Positions 27,813 through 37,367 of a stretch of 64,000 bases of DNA are shown here, piece by piece (within the stretch, counting starts at the first letter, position 1; every line of letters starts with the position of its first letter). The notes beneath the pieces were generated by a model. That model was given only the letters and a program-made list of their open reading frames with translations. It was not told where the DNA came from and made no database searches. The stretch is from Heyndrickxia sp050281185 (GTDB lineage Bacteria; Bacillota; Bacilli; Bacillales; Bacillaceae_C): positions 240,558-304,557 of the forward strand of contig NZ_JBNNWS010000004.1 in NCBI RefSeq assembly GCF_050281185.1, read 5' to 3'. Both the position numbers and the translations under genes were made by a program.

Positions 27813-27932
27813 TGACATCATCATCTTCTTTCCAATTATTTTATACTAGTACAATACTTTCTGAAAGAGAATATATCGCTATTTCTCTATACATTTTTTT
27901 CTAACACCAGTAATTATTGTATCTTTTTTATA

Positions 27933-29024
27933 TTATTTCGCTAATTCTTGCATAACATTAAATAACCTTTTAGAAGCATCTGGTATACCAAGATTACTGG
28001 CTGCCTCTTTCATTTTATTAATCTGCTCTTGGTTTAAGATAATATCATCGATTGATTTAAGTAGTTGAGGACTCGATAAATTTTTTTCCAAGAGCATACT
28101 AGCTGCTCCATTTTCCGTTAAGGTGCTGGCATTTTTTTCTTGGTGGTTATTGGTTACATAAGGACTAGGGATTAATATGCTGGGTATTCCTAAAGCTGTT
28201 AATTCAGCAAGTGTAGTAGCTCCAGCTCTAGCAACAACTAAATCAACTGACCTTAAAACATCCGGCATATTATGGATGAACGGTACTACTACAATATTTT
28301 CTGGTTTACCAATTAAGGAAACTTCCTTTTCAACTTCTTGATAATGAACATCCCCTGTAACATAAATAATTTGATATGGTTTTGCAGCAAACTGTGCTAA
28401 TGATTTTACCACAGCCTCATTTATTGGTCTCGCCCCTCTACTGCCACCAAATATAAGTACTGTCGGTTTATTTTCGCTTAGACCGTATGATTGAATAATA
28501 GTTGGGTTTTTATCGCCTATGACCTCTGTAGCACGAGGGTTTCCTGTTAAAACAACCTTATCTTCAGGAAAAAATTCTTTTGCTGATTCAAAACAAATGG
28601 CGACTTTATTAACATACCTGCTTAAAAATTTATTTGTTAAACCCGGTATACTATTTTGCTCATGGATAACAGTAGGGATCTTTTGCTTAGCTGCAGCATA
28701 AACTACCGGCCCACAAACATATCCGCCTGTCCCAATCACAACATCAGGTTTAAATGATTTTAGTATTCTTTTGCAATCTTGTACTCCTTTTACAAAACGA
28801 AAAAGTGTTTTAATATTTTCGAAGGATAATGATCTTTTTATCCCTGTAATATTAATTGCATGGAAAGGAATATTTTCCATAGTAACAAGTTTTGATTCTA
28901 ATCCTTTTTCAGTTCCAATATATAAAAATTCTGTATTAGGATGATTTTCTTTAATTGTTCTTATTAAGGCTAACGCTGGATAGATATGTCCGCCTGTTCC
29001 ACCGCCACTTACAACGATTTTCAT
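27933..29024 (-). CDS. murG: UDP-GlcNAc:lipid I N-acetylglucosaminyltransferase MurG
   Basis: This 363-residue membrane-associated GT-B enzyme converts lipid I to lipid II. The N-terminal glycine loop is VVSGGGTGGHIYPALA. IHEQNSIPG lies near residue 124. The C-terminal UDP-GlcNAc site includes IFGGSRGARPIN, ARAGATTLAELTALG and NNHQEKNA. The ATG at 29024 follows GAGGTGA. A 508-bp repeat-rich gap lies upstream. Confidence 0.97.
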   Translation of the reverse strand: MKIVVSGGGTGGHIYPALALIRTIKENHPNTEFLYIGTEKGLESKLVTMENIPFHAINITGIKRSLSFENIKTLFRFVKGVQDCKRILKSFKPDVVIGTGGYVCGPVVYAAAKQKIPTVIHEQNSIPGLTNKFLSRYVNKVAICFESAKEFFPEDKVVLTGNPRATEVIGDKNPTIIQSYGLSENKPTVLIFGGSRGARPINEAVVKSLAQFAAKPYQIIYVTGDVHYQEVEKEVSLIGKPENIVVVPFIHNMPDVLRSVDLVVARAGATTLAELTALGIPSILIPSPYVTNNHQEKNASTLTENGAASMLLEKNLSSPQLLKSIDDIILNQEQINKMKEAASNLGIPDASKRLFNVMQELAK

Positions 29025-29084
29025 TATTTCACCTCTATGTATTCCATTTCATACGAAAGTATCTATTAACACGTTTCTTTTTGT

Positions 29085-29170
29085 CCATCCGGCTCCTATC
29101 CCCTTGAGGTCAAATAACCTCCCACCAATGGAGCCTCAGAGCGGACGGGCTAAATAGTCGCGTACGCTTT
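29085..29170. repeat. Degenerate intergenic repeat fragment
   Basis: A GC-rich stretch unlike its surroundings, with CTTGAGGTCAAATAACCTCC. This resembles the CGAGGGG and AAATAACCTC core of the fragment at 59724 in reverse orientation. It has no open frame. Together with the adjacent element it fills the murG-spoVE gap. Confidence 0.5.
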
Positions 29171-29235
29171 TCTTAAAAGGTAAGAAAGTTTAAAATTTAC
29201 TAAGGATATTAGACATGAAAAGTGTCTGCTGTGTC

Positions 29236-29391
29236 TAGTTCCAGCGCCTATCGGCTAGCGTATTTCTCCGTCTTCTCCCTACGATAAGTCAACATCGACT
29301 CGTCCCTCGCCGTGTTTCCTTTATCTCAGTCGAAGACTACGAAATCCGTACGCCGATGGGCAAGGCGCTTGCGCTTTTCTTATAATACTAT
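29236..29391 (-). repeat. Intergenic repeat, family C copy 1
   Basis: On the minus strand it reads AAAGCGCAAGCGCCTTGCCC through GGCGCTGGAACTAGACA. Blocks of 19-31 bp match the element at 41688, including GGATTTCGTAGTCTTCGACT and GATGTTGACTTATCGTAGGG. The ends form a loose inverted pair around GCGC. It is clearly more GC-rich than the neighbouring genes. Confidence 0.85.
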
Positions 29392-29470
29392 ATTCTATAC
29401 ATGTTTTTACTTATAGTAAAAAAATATTTATATGATTGTAATAAAAATGTAGTATTAAAGTACTAAAAGT

Positions 29471-29496
29471 AAAAAAACCCTTTTAAAGGGTTTAAA
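29471..29496 (-). terminator. Intrinsic terminator after spoVE
   Basis: AAACCCTTTAAAAGGGTTT followed by a T run on the minus strand, about 37 bp past the stop. Confidence 0.85.
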
Positions 29497-29532
29497 TATT
29501 ACAGAGATTAGGGACTAATTGATTACTTAAAA

Positions 29533-30633
29533 TTATAATCTAGCATATCGACTAATATTTAGTAATACACCTATTGCCATGAGCATTAATGTTAATGAAG
29601 AACCTCCATAGCTTAAAAAAGGTAATGTGATTCCAGTAACCGGCATTAGCCCTGTTACAACACCAATATTGATCATAACTTGAATAGCTACCATCGAGAT
29701 AATTCCTACAGCTAAGAAACTGCCATATAGATCGGGTGCACCAAGAGCAATTCTAATACCGCGCCATAATAATAAAGCGAACAATAATAAAACAAAAGTT
29801 CCTCCTATAAAACCTAGTTCTTCTGATAATATAGCAAAAATAAAATCAGTTTGCGGCTCAGGCAAATAAAAGAACTTTTGGCGGCTTTCCCCTAAACCTA
29901 GTCCAAACAAGCCTCCTGGTCCTATCGCGAATAACGATTGAATAATTTGAAAACCAGTCCCTTGTGGATCTTGCCAAGGATCTAAAAATGAAGTAATTCG
30001 ATCCATACGGTAAGGAGCCGACAAAATTAAGGCAACAAATCCAGCTACTCCGATTAAACCTAAAACAACAAAATGGAGAATTCTCGCTCCTGCAATAAAA
30101 ATCATAATGACACATGTTCCTAACATAACAGTACCTGTCCCTAAATCAGGTTGCAGCATGATCATTCCAAAGGCTAAAAATACAAGGGATAAGGATGGGA
30201 CTAATCCCTTTTTTAATGTTGTGATATATTTTTGCTGTTCCGATAAAAATTTTGCTAAAAAAGCAATCATTGCTAATTTAATAAATTCTGATGGTTGTAT
30301 TGAAAAGGCCCCAATACCAATCCAACTCCGAGATCCATTCCTTTCCATCCCAATTCCAGGAATTAAAACTAGAATAAGTAAGACAAAACATACAATTAAT
30401 ATCATTTTAGCCCATGATCTCCATGACCAATAATCAACATTCATAATGAAGAACATAGCAGCAACACCAATTCCGGCAAATAAAAGTTGTCTCTTTACAA
30501 AAAAGAAAGAATCATCAAATTTATAGTTTGCCCATATTGCACTTGCACTATAGACCATAATGAGACCAACTGTTAATAAAGTTAAAGTAACAATGATTAA
30601 CAAGAAATCAGGATTCGATTTTTTTACTGGCAA
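29533..30633 (-). CDS. spoVE: SEDS-family peptidoglycan polymerase SpoVE (FtsW/RodA family)
   Basis: This polytopic protein of about 366 residues has ten hydrophobic segments. It carries the SEDS signatures GSRSWIGIGAFSIQPSEFIK, MLQPDLGTGTVML and the C-terminal GVVTGLMPVTGITLPFLSYGG. It is the cortex polymerase that pairs with SpoVD and matches SpoVE more closely than vegetative FtsW. The frame opens 19 codons further upstream, but TTG 30633 has GAGGTG seven bases before it and yields the same length as B. subtilis SpoVE, so TTG is taken as the start. Confidence 0.9.
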   Translation of the reverse strand: MPVKKSNPDFLLIIVTLTLLTVGLIMVYSASAIWANYKFDDSFFFVKRQLLFAGIGVAAMFFIMNVDYWSWRSWAKMILIVCFVLLILVLIPGIGMERNGSRSWIGIGAFSIQPSEFIKLAMIAFLAKFLSEQQKYITTLKKGLVPSLSLVFLAFGMIMLQPDLGTGTVMLGTCVIMIFIAGARILHFVVLGLIGVAGFVALILSAPYRMDRITSFLDPWQDPQGTGFQIIQSLFAIGPGGLFGLGLGESRQKFFYLPEPQTDFIFAILSEELGFIGGTFVLLLFALLLWRGIRIALGAPDLYGSFLAVGIISMVAIQVMINIGVVTGLMPVTGITLPFLSYGGSSLTLMLMAIGVLLNISRYARL

Positions 30634-30707
30634 TGTCCAACACCTCGAGAGTGAAATATTAGAGCTTGTATATATATGTTTCATTCTCAAGATGTAAGAT
30701 TTTGCTC

Positions 30708-32063
30708 TTATTTTAACTTATGCACTGCATCAATAAAAATATCACCGCGAACTTCAAAAGTTTTATATTGATCCCAACTTGCACAAGCAGGTGACAGTAG
30801 AATGACATCTCCAGGATTTGATTTTTCAAATGCTACTGGTACTGCCTTTTCAACATTATCGACACGTATAATCGTTTTTATTCCCGCTTTTCTAGCAGTT
30901 TCCTCTAGTTTTTCAGCTGTTTGACCAAAAGTAATCAATACCTTTACATTTTTTAATGATGGAATTAACTCATCAAATCCATTACCACGATCAAGCCCCC
31001 CAGCAAGTAAAATTACAGGTTCAGAAAATGCCTTTAAAGCACTTTGCGCAGCTAAGATATTCGTAGCTTTTGAATCGTTATAAAATTTTCTCCCAGCGAT
31101 TTCACCAACAAATTGAGTACGATGCTTTACTCCCTTGAAACTAGTTAACACTTTTCGTATAGAATCATTGCTTATTCCCATTAGCTTTGTAGCTGCCACA
31201 GCTGCTAAAATATTTTCTAAATTATGATCACCCGGAAGGATGATATCGCTTTTAGGAATAATTTCTTCACCTAAAAACGTAACCATACCATTAATCACAG
31301 AACATCCGTTCGTTAAATGCTTATTGGTTGAAAAAGAGATTAATTTGGCTTTTGAAATAGAGATTAGTTCCAGTAATTCATCTTGATCGCCATTTACAAT
31401 TAAATAATCATTTTCTGTTTGATTTCTTGTAATATTTGCTTTTGCCTTTGCATATTCTTGTTTTGTTCCATGATAATCTAAATGAGCCTCATATATATTT
31501 GTAATCACAGCAATATGAGGTCGAAATGTTTGAATTCCCATCAATTGAAACGAAGATAGTTCGACTACCATTTGATTATTTTTTTCGGCAATTTGTGCTA
31601 CTTCCGAAGCAACAGTACCGATATTTCCTGCAATTAAAGGTTTTGAATTCTGATCCGCCTTTAGCATTTCAAAAATTAAAGTTGTTGTTGTTGTCTTGCC
31701 GTTTGTACCTGTTATTCCAATAATAGCTGCATCAGAGATTTTATAAGCAAGCTCAACCTCTGTAATAACTGGAATTCCACGCTCTATCGCACCAGCTACT
31801 AATGGATTGGTATATGGTATTCCAGGGTTTTTTACGATTAATTCAAAGCCTTCATCAAGTAACTCAATCGGATGACTTCCACAAATTACTTTGATCCCCT
31901 GTTCCAATAAGCCTTGCGCTTCTGGATTTTCTGTTAAAGGTTTAAAATCGTTTACTGTAACAAATGCCCCTAACGTATGTAAAAGCGAGGCCGCACTAAC
32001 CCCGCTCTTTGCTAGTCCTAATACTAATATTTTTTTATGCTGATAATCAGTAATCTTTTTCAC
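30708..32063 (-). CDS. murD: UDP-N-acetylmuramoyl-L-alanine:D-glutamate ligase
   Basis: This 451-residue Mur ligase adds D-Glu. The N-terminal Rossmann-like domain begins KILVLGLAKSGVSAA, the ATP loop is IGITGTNGKTTTTTL near residue 115, and the C-terminal domain contains YNDSKATN. It starts at GTG 32063, directly after the mraY stop, with GAGGTG inside the mraY 3' end, so translation is probably coupled. Confidence 0.97.
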   Translation of the reverse strand: MKKITDYQHKKILVLGLAKSGVSAASLLHTLGAFVTVNDFKPLTENPEAQGLLEQGIKVICGSHPIELLDEGFELIVKNPGIPYTNPLVAGAIERGIPVITEVELAYKISDAAIIGITGTNGKTTTTTLIFEMLKADQNSKPLIAGNIGTVASEVAQIAEKNNQMVVELSSFQLMGIQTFRPHIAVITNIYEAHLDYHGTKQEYAKAKANITRNQTENDYLIVNGDQDELLELISISKAKLISFSTNKHLTNGCSVINGMVTFLGEEIIPKSDIILPGDHNLENILAAVAATKLMGISNDSIRKVLTSFKGVKHRTQFVGEIAGRKFYNDSKATNILAAQSALKAFSEPVILLAGGLDRGNGFDELIPSLKNVKVLITFGQTAEKLEETARKAGIKTIIRVDNVEKAVPVAFEKSNPGDVILLSPACASWDQYKTFEVRGDIFIDAVHKLK

Positions 32064-33038
32064 TTACAACCACACCTCGATATAAATAGCTAAAATCGCA
32101 CATAATAATCCTACTGTCCAAAATGTTACTACTACTCTCCATTCTGACCAACCGCCTAATTCATAATGGTGGTGTAATGGACTCATACGAAAAATTCTCT
32201 TACCTGTAGTTTTAAAAGATATTACCTGTAAAATAACAGATAATGTTTCAATAACGAATACCCCGCCTATAATTATAAGCAATATCTCTAGCTTCGTTAA
32301 AATAGCGATTGTAGCAATAGCACCACCAAGCGCTAATGATCCTGTATCACCCATAAAAACCTTGGCTGGATGCGCATTAAAAACAAGGAAACCTAAAACA
32401 GCACCTACTACGGCAACTGAGAAAACAGCAACATCAATCTGCGATTGATTCCAAGCTAAAACAGCAAATGCTCCAAATGCAATTGCAGATGTCCCAGAAA
32501 CTAGTCCATCCAGACCATCGGTTAAATTAACTGCATTTGAAAATCCAACTAACCAAAAAATGATAAATACTAAATAGAACCAGCCTAAGTCGATCGAGTA
32601 ATCTATACCAGGAATGGATATCTCTGTCGAAAAATTATATTGTCGGAAAATAATATAAAAAATTATTGAAATAACAATTTGTCCAAGCAGTTTTTGTTTT
32701 GATGTTAAACCTAAATTTCTTTTTAAAACTACTTTAATAAAATCGTCTAAAAATCCAAGTAATCCAAAACCTATAGTAACCAATAAAAGCAAATAGGTTT
32801 TTACCGATGGCTCAGAAATTTTACCAGTCATAACCATTGTTGTAACGACAATAGATAGTAGGATGACAATCCCGCCCATAGTTGGCGTTCCAGTTTTCTT
32901 TTGATGGGATTTTGGTCCCTCTTCACGAATACTTTGCCCAAATTTTAATCTTCTTAAGAAAGGAATAAAAATAGGAGAAAGTAATGCAGTAATTAAAAAT
33001 CCCATTAAGATTGTAAAGAATATAGCTTGCTCCATCAT
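32064..33038 (-). CDS. mraY: Phospho-N-acetylmuramoyl-pentapeptide transferase MraY
   Basis: This 324-residue protein has ten membrane helices and forms lipid I from UDP-MurNAc-pentapeptide and undecaprenyl phosphate. Signatures are GTPTMGGIVILL, the aspartate-rich NAVNLTDGLDGLVSG, KVFMGDTGSLALGG and SPLHHHYELGGWSE. It starts two bases after the small MurF-like gene ends. Confidence 0.97.
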   Translation of the reverse strand: MMEQAIFFTILMGFLITALLSPIFIPFLRRLKFGQSIREEGPKSHQKKTGTPTMGGIVILLSIVVTTMVMTGKISEPSVKTYLLLLVTIGFGLLGFLDDFIKVVLKRNLGLTSKQKLLGQIVISIIFYIIFRQYNFSTEISIPGIDYSIDLGWFYLVFIIFWLVGFSNAVNLTDGLDGLVSGTSAIAFGAFAVLAWNQSQIDVAVFSVAVVGAVLGFLVFNAHPAKVFMGDTGSLALGGAIATIAILTKLEILLIIIGGVFVIETLSVILQVISFKTTGKRIFRMSPLHHHYELGGWSEWRVVVTFWTVGLLCAILAIYIEVWL

Positions 33039-33040
33039 TT

Positions 33041-33490
33041 TTATCCCATCCTATTTTGATTTAAATATTTTTTTATTGTTTCAATTACTTTTGTTTGTTC
33101 TTCTTCTACAGCTATATCATATGTAAATGGTAAGCTATTCAGAAGTAATGGCGAATAAAATGCAAATTTAGTCATTGTTTCACACTCTTTTTGTTTTGAT
33201 TTTCCAATGTATTCCTCACATAATTGGAGAAGCCTTGAAATTGGATCTTTTACAAAAAATACAGGAAAATGGTTGGGCGTATACGAAGGCAGCGACTGCT
33301 TTTCATCCCATATTGACGCTATTGCCCCATTTTCAATTGCTTTCCCGAGATTATCATCATGAATCGGAAAAAATAGCCCTTTCGGTTGTGGTAAATCAGA
33401 AAATATCGAAACAGTCTCAAATGAATAGTTTACTTGATGGAAGCCTCTCGTTTTTGTTGAAATAAGAAGTACATCATTAAACGATAGCAT
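33041..33490 (-). CDS. Stand-alone MurF N-terminal-domain-like protein, no catalytic domain
   Basis: This 149-residue protein is tightly packed between murE and mraY (3 and 2 bp gaps) and has a strong AAAGGAG site. Residues 31-100 resemble the UDP-binding N-terminal domain of MurF: GLFFPI, then AIENGAIASIWDEKQS and FPVFFVKDPISRLLQLCEEY, in the same order as in MurF or MurE. There is no P-loop (TGTNGKTT) and no ligase C-terminal domain. In other bacteria murF lies at this position, while B. subtilis keeps it elsewhere. It may be a relic or a repurposed regulatory stub. The frame is intact with good operon spacing, which favours expression. Confidence 0.75.
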   Translation of the reverse strand: MLSFNDVLLISTKTRGFHQVNYSFETVSIFSDLPQPKGLFFPIHDDNLGKAIENGAIASIWDEKQSLPSYTPNHFPVFFVKDPISRLLQLCEEYIGKSKQKECETMTKFAFYSPLLLNSLPFTYDIAVEEEQTKVIETIKKYLNQNRMG

Positions 33491-33493
33491 TTT

Positions 33494-34951
33494 TTAACGC
33501 TCCTTTACTGCTTCTAAAGCTACAACACGATCATCAAAATCTAAGATCAAGTCTCCAATTTGTTGATACGTTTCATGACCTTTACCAGCTATAAGAACAA
33601 CATCTCCACTGCTTGCGTTCTTTACACCATAAAATATAGCTTCCCTTCGATCTGCAATGACTCGGTAATCCTTGCCTTCTACTCCCACTTCCATATCTCG
33701 GATAATTTCGATCGGATCCTCGCTTCTAGGATTGTCGGAAGTAAATATTGGATCTGTTCCATACTGACAAGCAATTTGAGCCATGATTGGACGTTTCGTT
33801 TTATCTCTATCTCCACCACAGCCAACTATGACAAAGACTCTTTTTTCTGCAAAATGTTGAATTGTTTTTAGAACATTTTCAAGACTATCTGGGGTATGAC
33901 AATAATCTACAATAATTGGAAAACTTTGTCCCCCGTTTACTAATTCAAATCTCCCTGCAACACCTTTTACATTTTCTATTGATTGGATCATCATTTCAAT
34001 AGGTAATTTAGAGACATAGCCTGCAGCTATTGCAGCCAATACATTATATATACTAAATTTCCCGATTAGTTGTATATGAACCTCATGTACCCCTTCAGGA
34101 GATTTTAACGAAAAAGTCGTTCCTGAAGCACTCATTTGAATGTTATAAGCAAAAAAATCAGCATCATGATCGATACCATAACTAATGATATGTGCAGCTG
34201 TTTCATTTTTTATTTTTTCAGATGCAGGATCATCTGTATTAAGAACAGCATACTTTGGATGTTCATGGTTATACGTATTTCCTAGCTGTGAAAATAACAA
34301 GCTCTTTGCACGTCTATATTCCTCCATAGTATGGTGATAATCAAGATGATCTTGAGTCAGGTTCGTAAAGACAGCAATATCATAGTCACATCCCAAAACT
34401 CTTCCTTGGTCTAAAGCATGTGAGGAAACCTCCATGATAGCACAATCTACATTTAAATCAACCATTTGTTTAAATGTTTTTTGCAGTGTCATGCTATCAG
34501 GTGTTGTATTTTTTGTTTCTAGGATTTGTTCTCTTATTTTCATATACATTGTTCCAATTATTCCAGTATTTACATTTGCATCACGGAACATCTGATCAAT
34601 TAAATGGCTCGTTGTTGTTTTCCCATTCGTACCTGTTATACCAATTAATCGAAGTTTCTGTGTTGGCTGATCATAGAAATAATCTGCAAGGATTGCCATC
34701 GCCCGCTTTGTATCTTTTACGATAACAACCGGAAGTGATACATCAATTGGATGTTCAGCTATGATTGCTGCTGCCCCTTTTTCTTCTGCATCTTTAGCAA
34801 ACTTATGTCCGTCAACTGTCATCCCTTTAATACAAATAAATAAAGAGCCTGAAGTTACCTTTCGATTATCTTGAACGATATCAACAATATCTGGATTTTC
34901 ATTAGGAAGTTTTACGAGTGGTAAAACATTCAATAACGTATGTAGTTTCAT
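33494..34951 (-). CDS. murE: UDP-MurNAc-L-Ala-D-Glu:meso-diaminopimelate ligase
   Basis: This 485-residue Mur ligase has the P-loop GITGTNGKTTTSHL near residue 106. The substrate selector TSDNPRSEDP near residue 400 (DNPR) marks the meso-diaminopimelate-adding type. The N-terminal domain starts DNRKVTSGSLFICIKG. The ATG at 34951 follows GGAAGGA. Confidence 0.97.
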   Translation of the reverse strand: MKLHTLLNVLPLVKLPNENPDIVDIVQDNRKVTSGSLFICIKGMTVDGHKFAKDAEEKGAAAIIAEHPIDVSLPVVIVKDTKRAMAILADYFYDQPTQKLRLIGITGTNGKTTTSHLIDQMFRDANVNTGIIGTMYMKIREQILETKNTTPDSMTLQKTFKQMVDLNVDCAIMEVSSHALDQGRVLGCDYDIAVFTNLTQDHLDYHHTMEEYRRAKSLLFSQLGNTYNHEHPKYAVLNTDDPASEKIKNETAAHIISYGIDHDADFFAYNIQMSASGTTFSLKSPEGVHEVHIQLIGKFSIYNVLAAIAAGYVSKLPIEMMIQSIENVKGVAGRFELVNGGQSFPIIVDYCHTPDSLENVLKTIQHFAEKRVFVIVGCGGDRDKTKRPIMAQIACQYGTDPIFTSDNPRSEDPIEIIRDMEVGVEGKDYRVIADRREAIFYGVKNASSGDVVLIAGKGHETYQQIGDLILDFDDRVVALEAVKER

Positions 34952-35067
34952 TTTTCAATCCTTCCAATACTTTAGCTTTTGAAATTTAATTCATTGTCTT
35001 AAAAAAATAGTCCTTTTCTATTTTACTAAAAAAAAGTGTTTGAAGCTATTAGATAATTTTTCATCAA

Positions 35068-35258
35068 AGCTCTTTTCTAAAACTTTTTTGCTTTTCAAAA
35101 GAAAAACTTAATATAAACCAACATATCATGTTAGATAAAAAATTATATTTAGAAAAGATGCCCCGAAACCGAGCGATATTTGAAGGTTATCTTTTTAAGA
35201 TATAGCAGCAGGTTAAAATCAGCTTTAAGATTTTTAACAATCTTTACTAAAAACAGCC
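35068..35258. repeat. MITE-like element, family B copy 2, with 8-bp target duplication
   Basis: It begins AGCTCTTTTCTAAAAC and ends AAAACAGCC. The flanks carry an exact 8-mer TTCATCAA (35060-35067 and 35259-35266). An internal TTTAGAAAAGATGCC is the inverse of the left end. The central part is closely similar to the copy at 52868 (for example AGAAAAGATGCCCCGAAACC). It occupies the murE-spoVD gap. Confidence 0.88.
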
Positions 35259-35261
35259 TTC

Positions 35262-35289
35262 ATCAAAGAAGCGGCAAATATTTGCCGCT
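35262..35289 (-). terminator. Possible terminator after spoVD
   Basis: The perfect palindrome GCGGCAAATATTTGCCGC is followed on the minus strand by TTCTTTG, a weak T tract. Confidence 0.55.
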
Positions 35290-35352
35290 CCATACCTTTA
35301 ATGAGAAAACTTATTTTCGTTTTATTCCGATGAAACGGATTATAAAAACTGT

Positions 35353-37272
35353 TTAATTCATATATACCCGGATAGTTGACCCTTCCTCCACTTTTGTTCC
35401 CGGCTTAGGATCTTGATTAATAACCGTCTCTCCATTTCCACTAACATCTAATTTTAAATTATCTAACTGCTCCATTAATCCTTTCTTCGTCAAGCCTTTT
35501 AAGTCTGGTACTTTAATCGTAGGTTTATCCAAATAAGGTCTGATTTCCTTTTCCATTTGATTCTTTCTAGGTTTAACACCCATAGCTCTAAGACTATCAC
35601 CAATGATGGTGCCTGCTATAGGAGCAGCTATTGTACCACCAAATTGAACTACATTTTTCGGATTATCAACTGCCAAATATACGACAATCTGCGGATCATC
35701 TGCCGGGGCAAAACCAATAAAAGATAGCACATAATTATTTTCCAAATAGCCACCACCTGGCTTTGGTTTTTGTGCTGTACCTGTTTTACCACCGACACGA
35801 TAGCCCTCCACGAATGCATTTTTACCTGTACCATTTGCAACAACACTTTCTAGTGCACGTCTAATCTCTTTCGATGTCTTTTCTGAAATGACCTTTCTTT
35901 TTGCAACTGGCGTTTTTTCCATTACAGTTTTCCCTGTTCTTGGATCCACGAGTTCCTTTGCCACAAATGGCTCATATAATGTACCACCGTTCACTGCGGC
36001 TGCAACAGCGGCTATTTGTTGAATCGGAGTAACAGAAACTCCCTGGCCAAAAGCAGTTGTCGCCTGCTCTACTGGACCGACCTTTGCCATATTAAATAAA
36101 ATTCCTTTTGATTCTCCAGCTAAGTCGATTCCTGTCCTTTCTCCAAAACCAAAATCACGGATATACTTAAACAATTTCTCTTTGCCAAGGCGTTGACCTA
36201 ATTCTACAAATCCAGGGTTACATGAATTTTCTACCACTTCTAAAAATGTTTCTTGTCCATGCCCCCCTCGCTTCCAACATCTCAGGTTTGCATTTGCTAC
36301 TTTTATACTGCCTTTATCATAGTAAGAATCTTTATCCAAATCCACCTTACCCTCTTCTAATGCTGCAGCTAATGTAATAACCTTAAATGTTGAACCAGGT
36401 TCATACGTACTCCAAATAGGCAAATTACGATTATACACCTCTTGAGAAACATCTTGAAAATTTGCAGGATCAAATGTTGGGCGGCTATCCATCCCTAATA
36501 TTTCTCCTGTTTTTGGATTCATCGCAATAGCGATGAGTCCATCTGGATTGTATTTCGTTTCAGCAATATCTAACTCTCTTTTAATAATCGTTTCCACTTT
36601 TGTATCAATTGTGAGTTTTAGATCCAGCCCATCTTTCGGAGGTTTATAATCATCGGACATATCAGGCATTCTTTTTCCTTTTGCATCAGAATAAAATTGT
36701 ACAGAACCTTTTTCACCTTTTAATTCCTTATCATAAATCAATTCAAGACCAGTTAATCCCTGATTATCAATTCCCGTAAATCCGAGCACATGCGATAGAT
36801 AGCTTCCAAACGGATAATAACGATCTGAATCTTCACCAATATATACTCCTTTAAGCTTTAGATCCCGCACTTCCTTTGCTTTTTCAGAAGAAATTTTTCT
36901 TCCTTCCGGTATTCTTTCAATCCTTGATATTTTCGTAATTTGCTTATAAATTTTATCTTTAGATGAATTTAACACAGATGCCAGCTTTTCTGCCGTTTCT
37001 CCAGGGTTTTCAACTTGCCTGGGAACAACAAAAACGGTTGGTGCACTTTGATTGGTCGCAATCGGAATACCATTTCGATCAACAATTTTTCCTCTTTCCG
37101 GTTCGAATGGAATTTCCCTGCTCCACAATTCCTTTGCACCACTCGTTAACCACTTTCCTAAACCTAATTGAACATATCCCAGCCGCAGATCAATTACACC
37201 AAAAATTAATATTCCTACGAATAGGGTAATCACTAAACGTTTTCTTACCGTTACATTAGAAACACGTTTCAC
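35353..37272 (-). CDS. spoVD: SpoVD, sporulation class B penicillin-binding protein
   Basis: This 639-residue transpeptidase works with SpoVE in spore cortex synthesis. It has an N-terminal membrane anchor (residues 12-30), a dimerisation domain (FEPERGKIVDRNG), the active-site serine in STFK near residue 294, SCN near 350, and KTGTAQ near 495. A C-terminal PASTA domain (VPDLKGLTKKGLMEQL) follows. That PASTA domain distinguishes it from simpler class B enzymes. The start is GTG after GGAGGAG. Confidence 0.96.
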   Translation of the reverse strand: MKRVSNVTVRKRLVITLFVGILIFGVIDLRLGYVQLGLGKWLTSGAKELWSREIPFEPERGKIVDRNGIPIATNQSAPTVFVVPRQVENPGETAEKLASVLNSSKDKIYKQITKISRIERIPEGRKISSEKAKEVRDLKLKGVYIGEDSDRYYPFGSYLSHVLGFTGIDNQGLTGLELIYDKELKGEKGSVQFYSDAKGKRMPDMSDDYKPPKDGLDLKLTIDTKVETIIKRELDIAETKYNPDGLIAIAMNPKTGEILGMDSRPTFDPANFQDVSQEVYNRNLPIWSTYEPGSTFKVITLAAALEEGKVDLDKDSYYDKGSIKVANANLRCWKRGGHGQETFLEVVENSCNPGFVELGQRLGKEKLFKYIRDFGFGERTGIDLAGESKGILFNMAKVGPVEQATTAFGQGVSVTPIQQIAAVAAAVNGGTLYEPFVAKELVDPRTGKTVMEKTPVAKRKVISEKTSKEIRRALESVVANGTGKNAFVEGYRVGGKTGTAQKPKPGGGYLENNYVLSFIGFAPADDPQIVVYLAVDNPKNVVQFGGTIAAPIAGTIIGDSLRAMGVKPRKNQMEKEIRPYLDKPTIKVPDLKGLTKKGLMEQLDNLKLDVSGNGETVINQDPKPGTKVEEGSTIRVYMN

Positions 37273-37367
37273 TTAATGCTCCTCCTCTATATTCTAGTTC
37301 CGACAGATAATGAGGGAAAATAGCTTACTTACATCTAGAATATATGCTTGTACCAGTATTAATAGAA

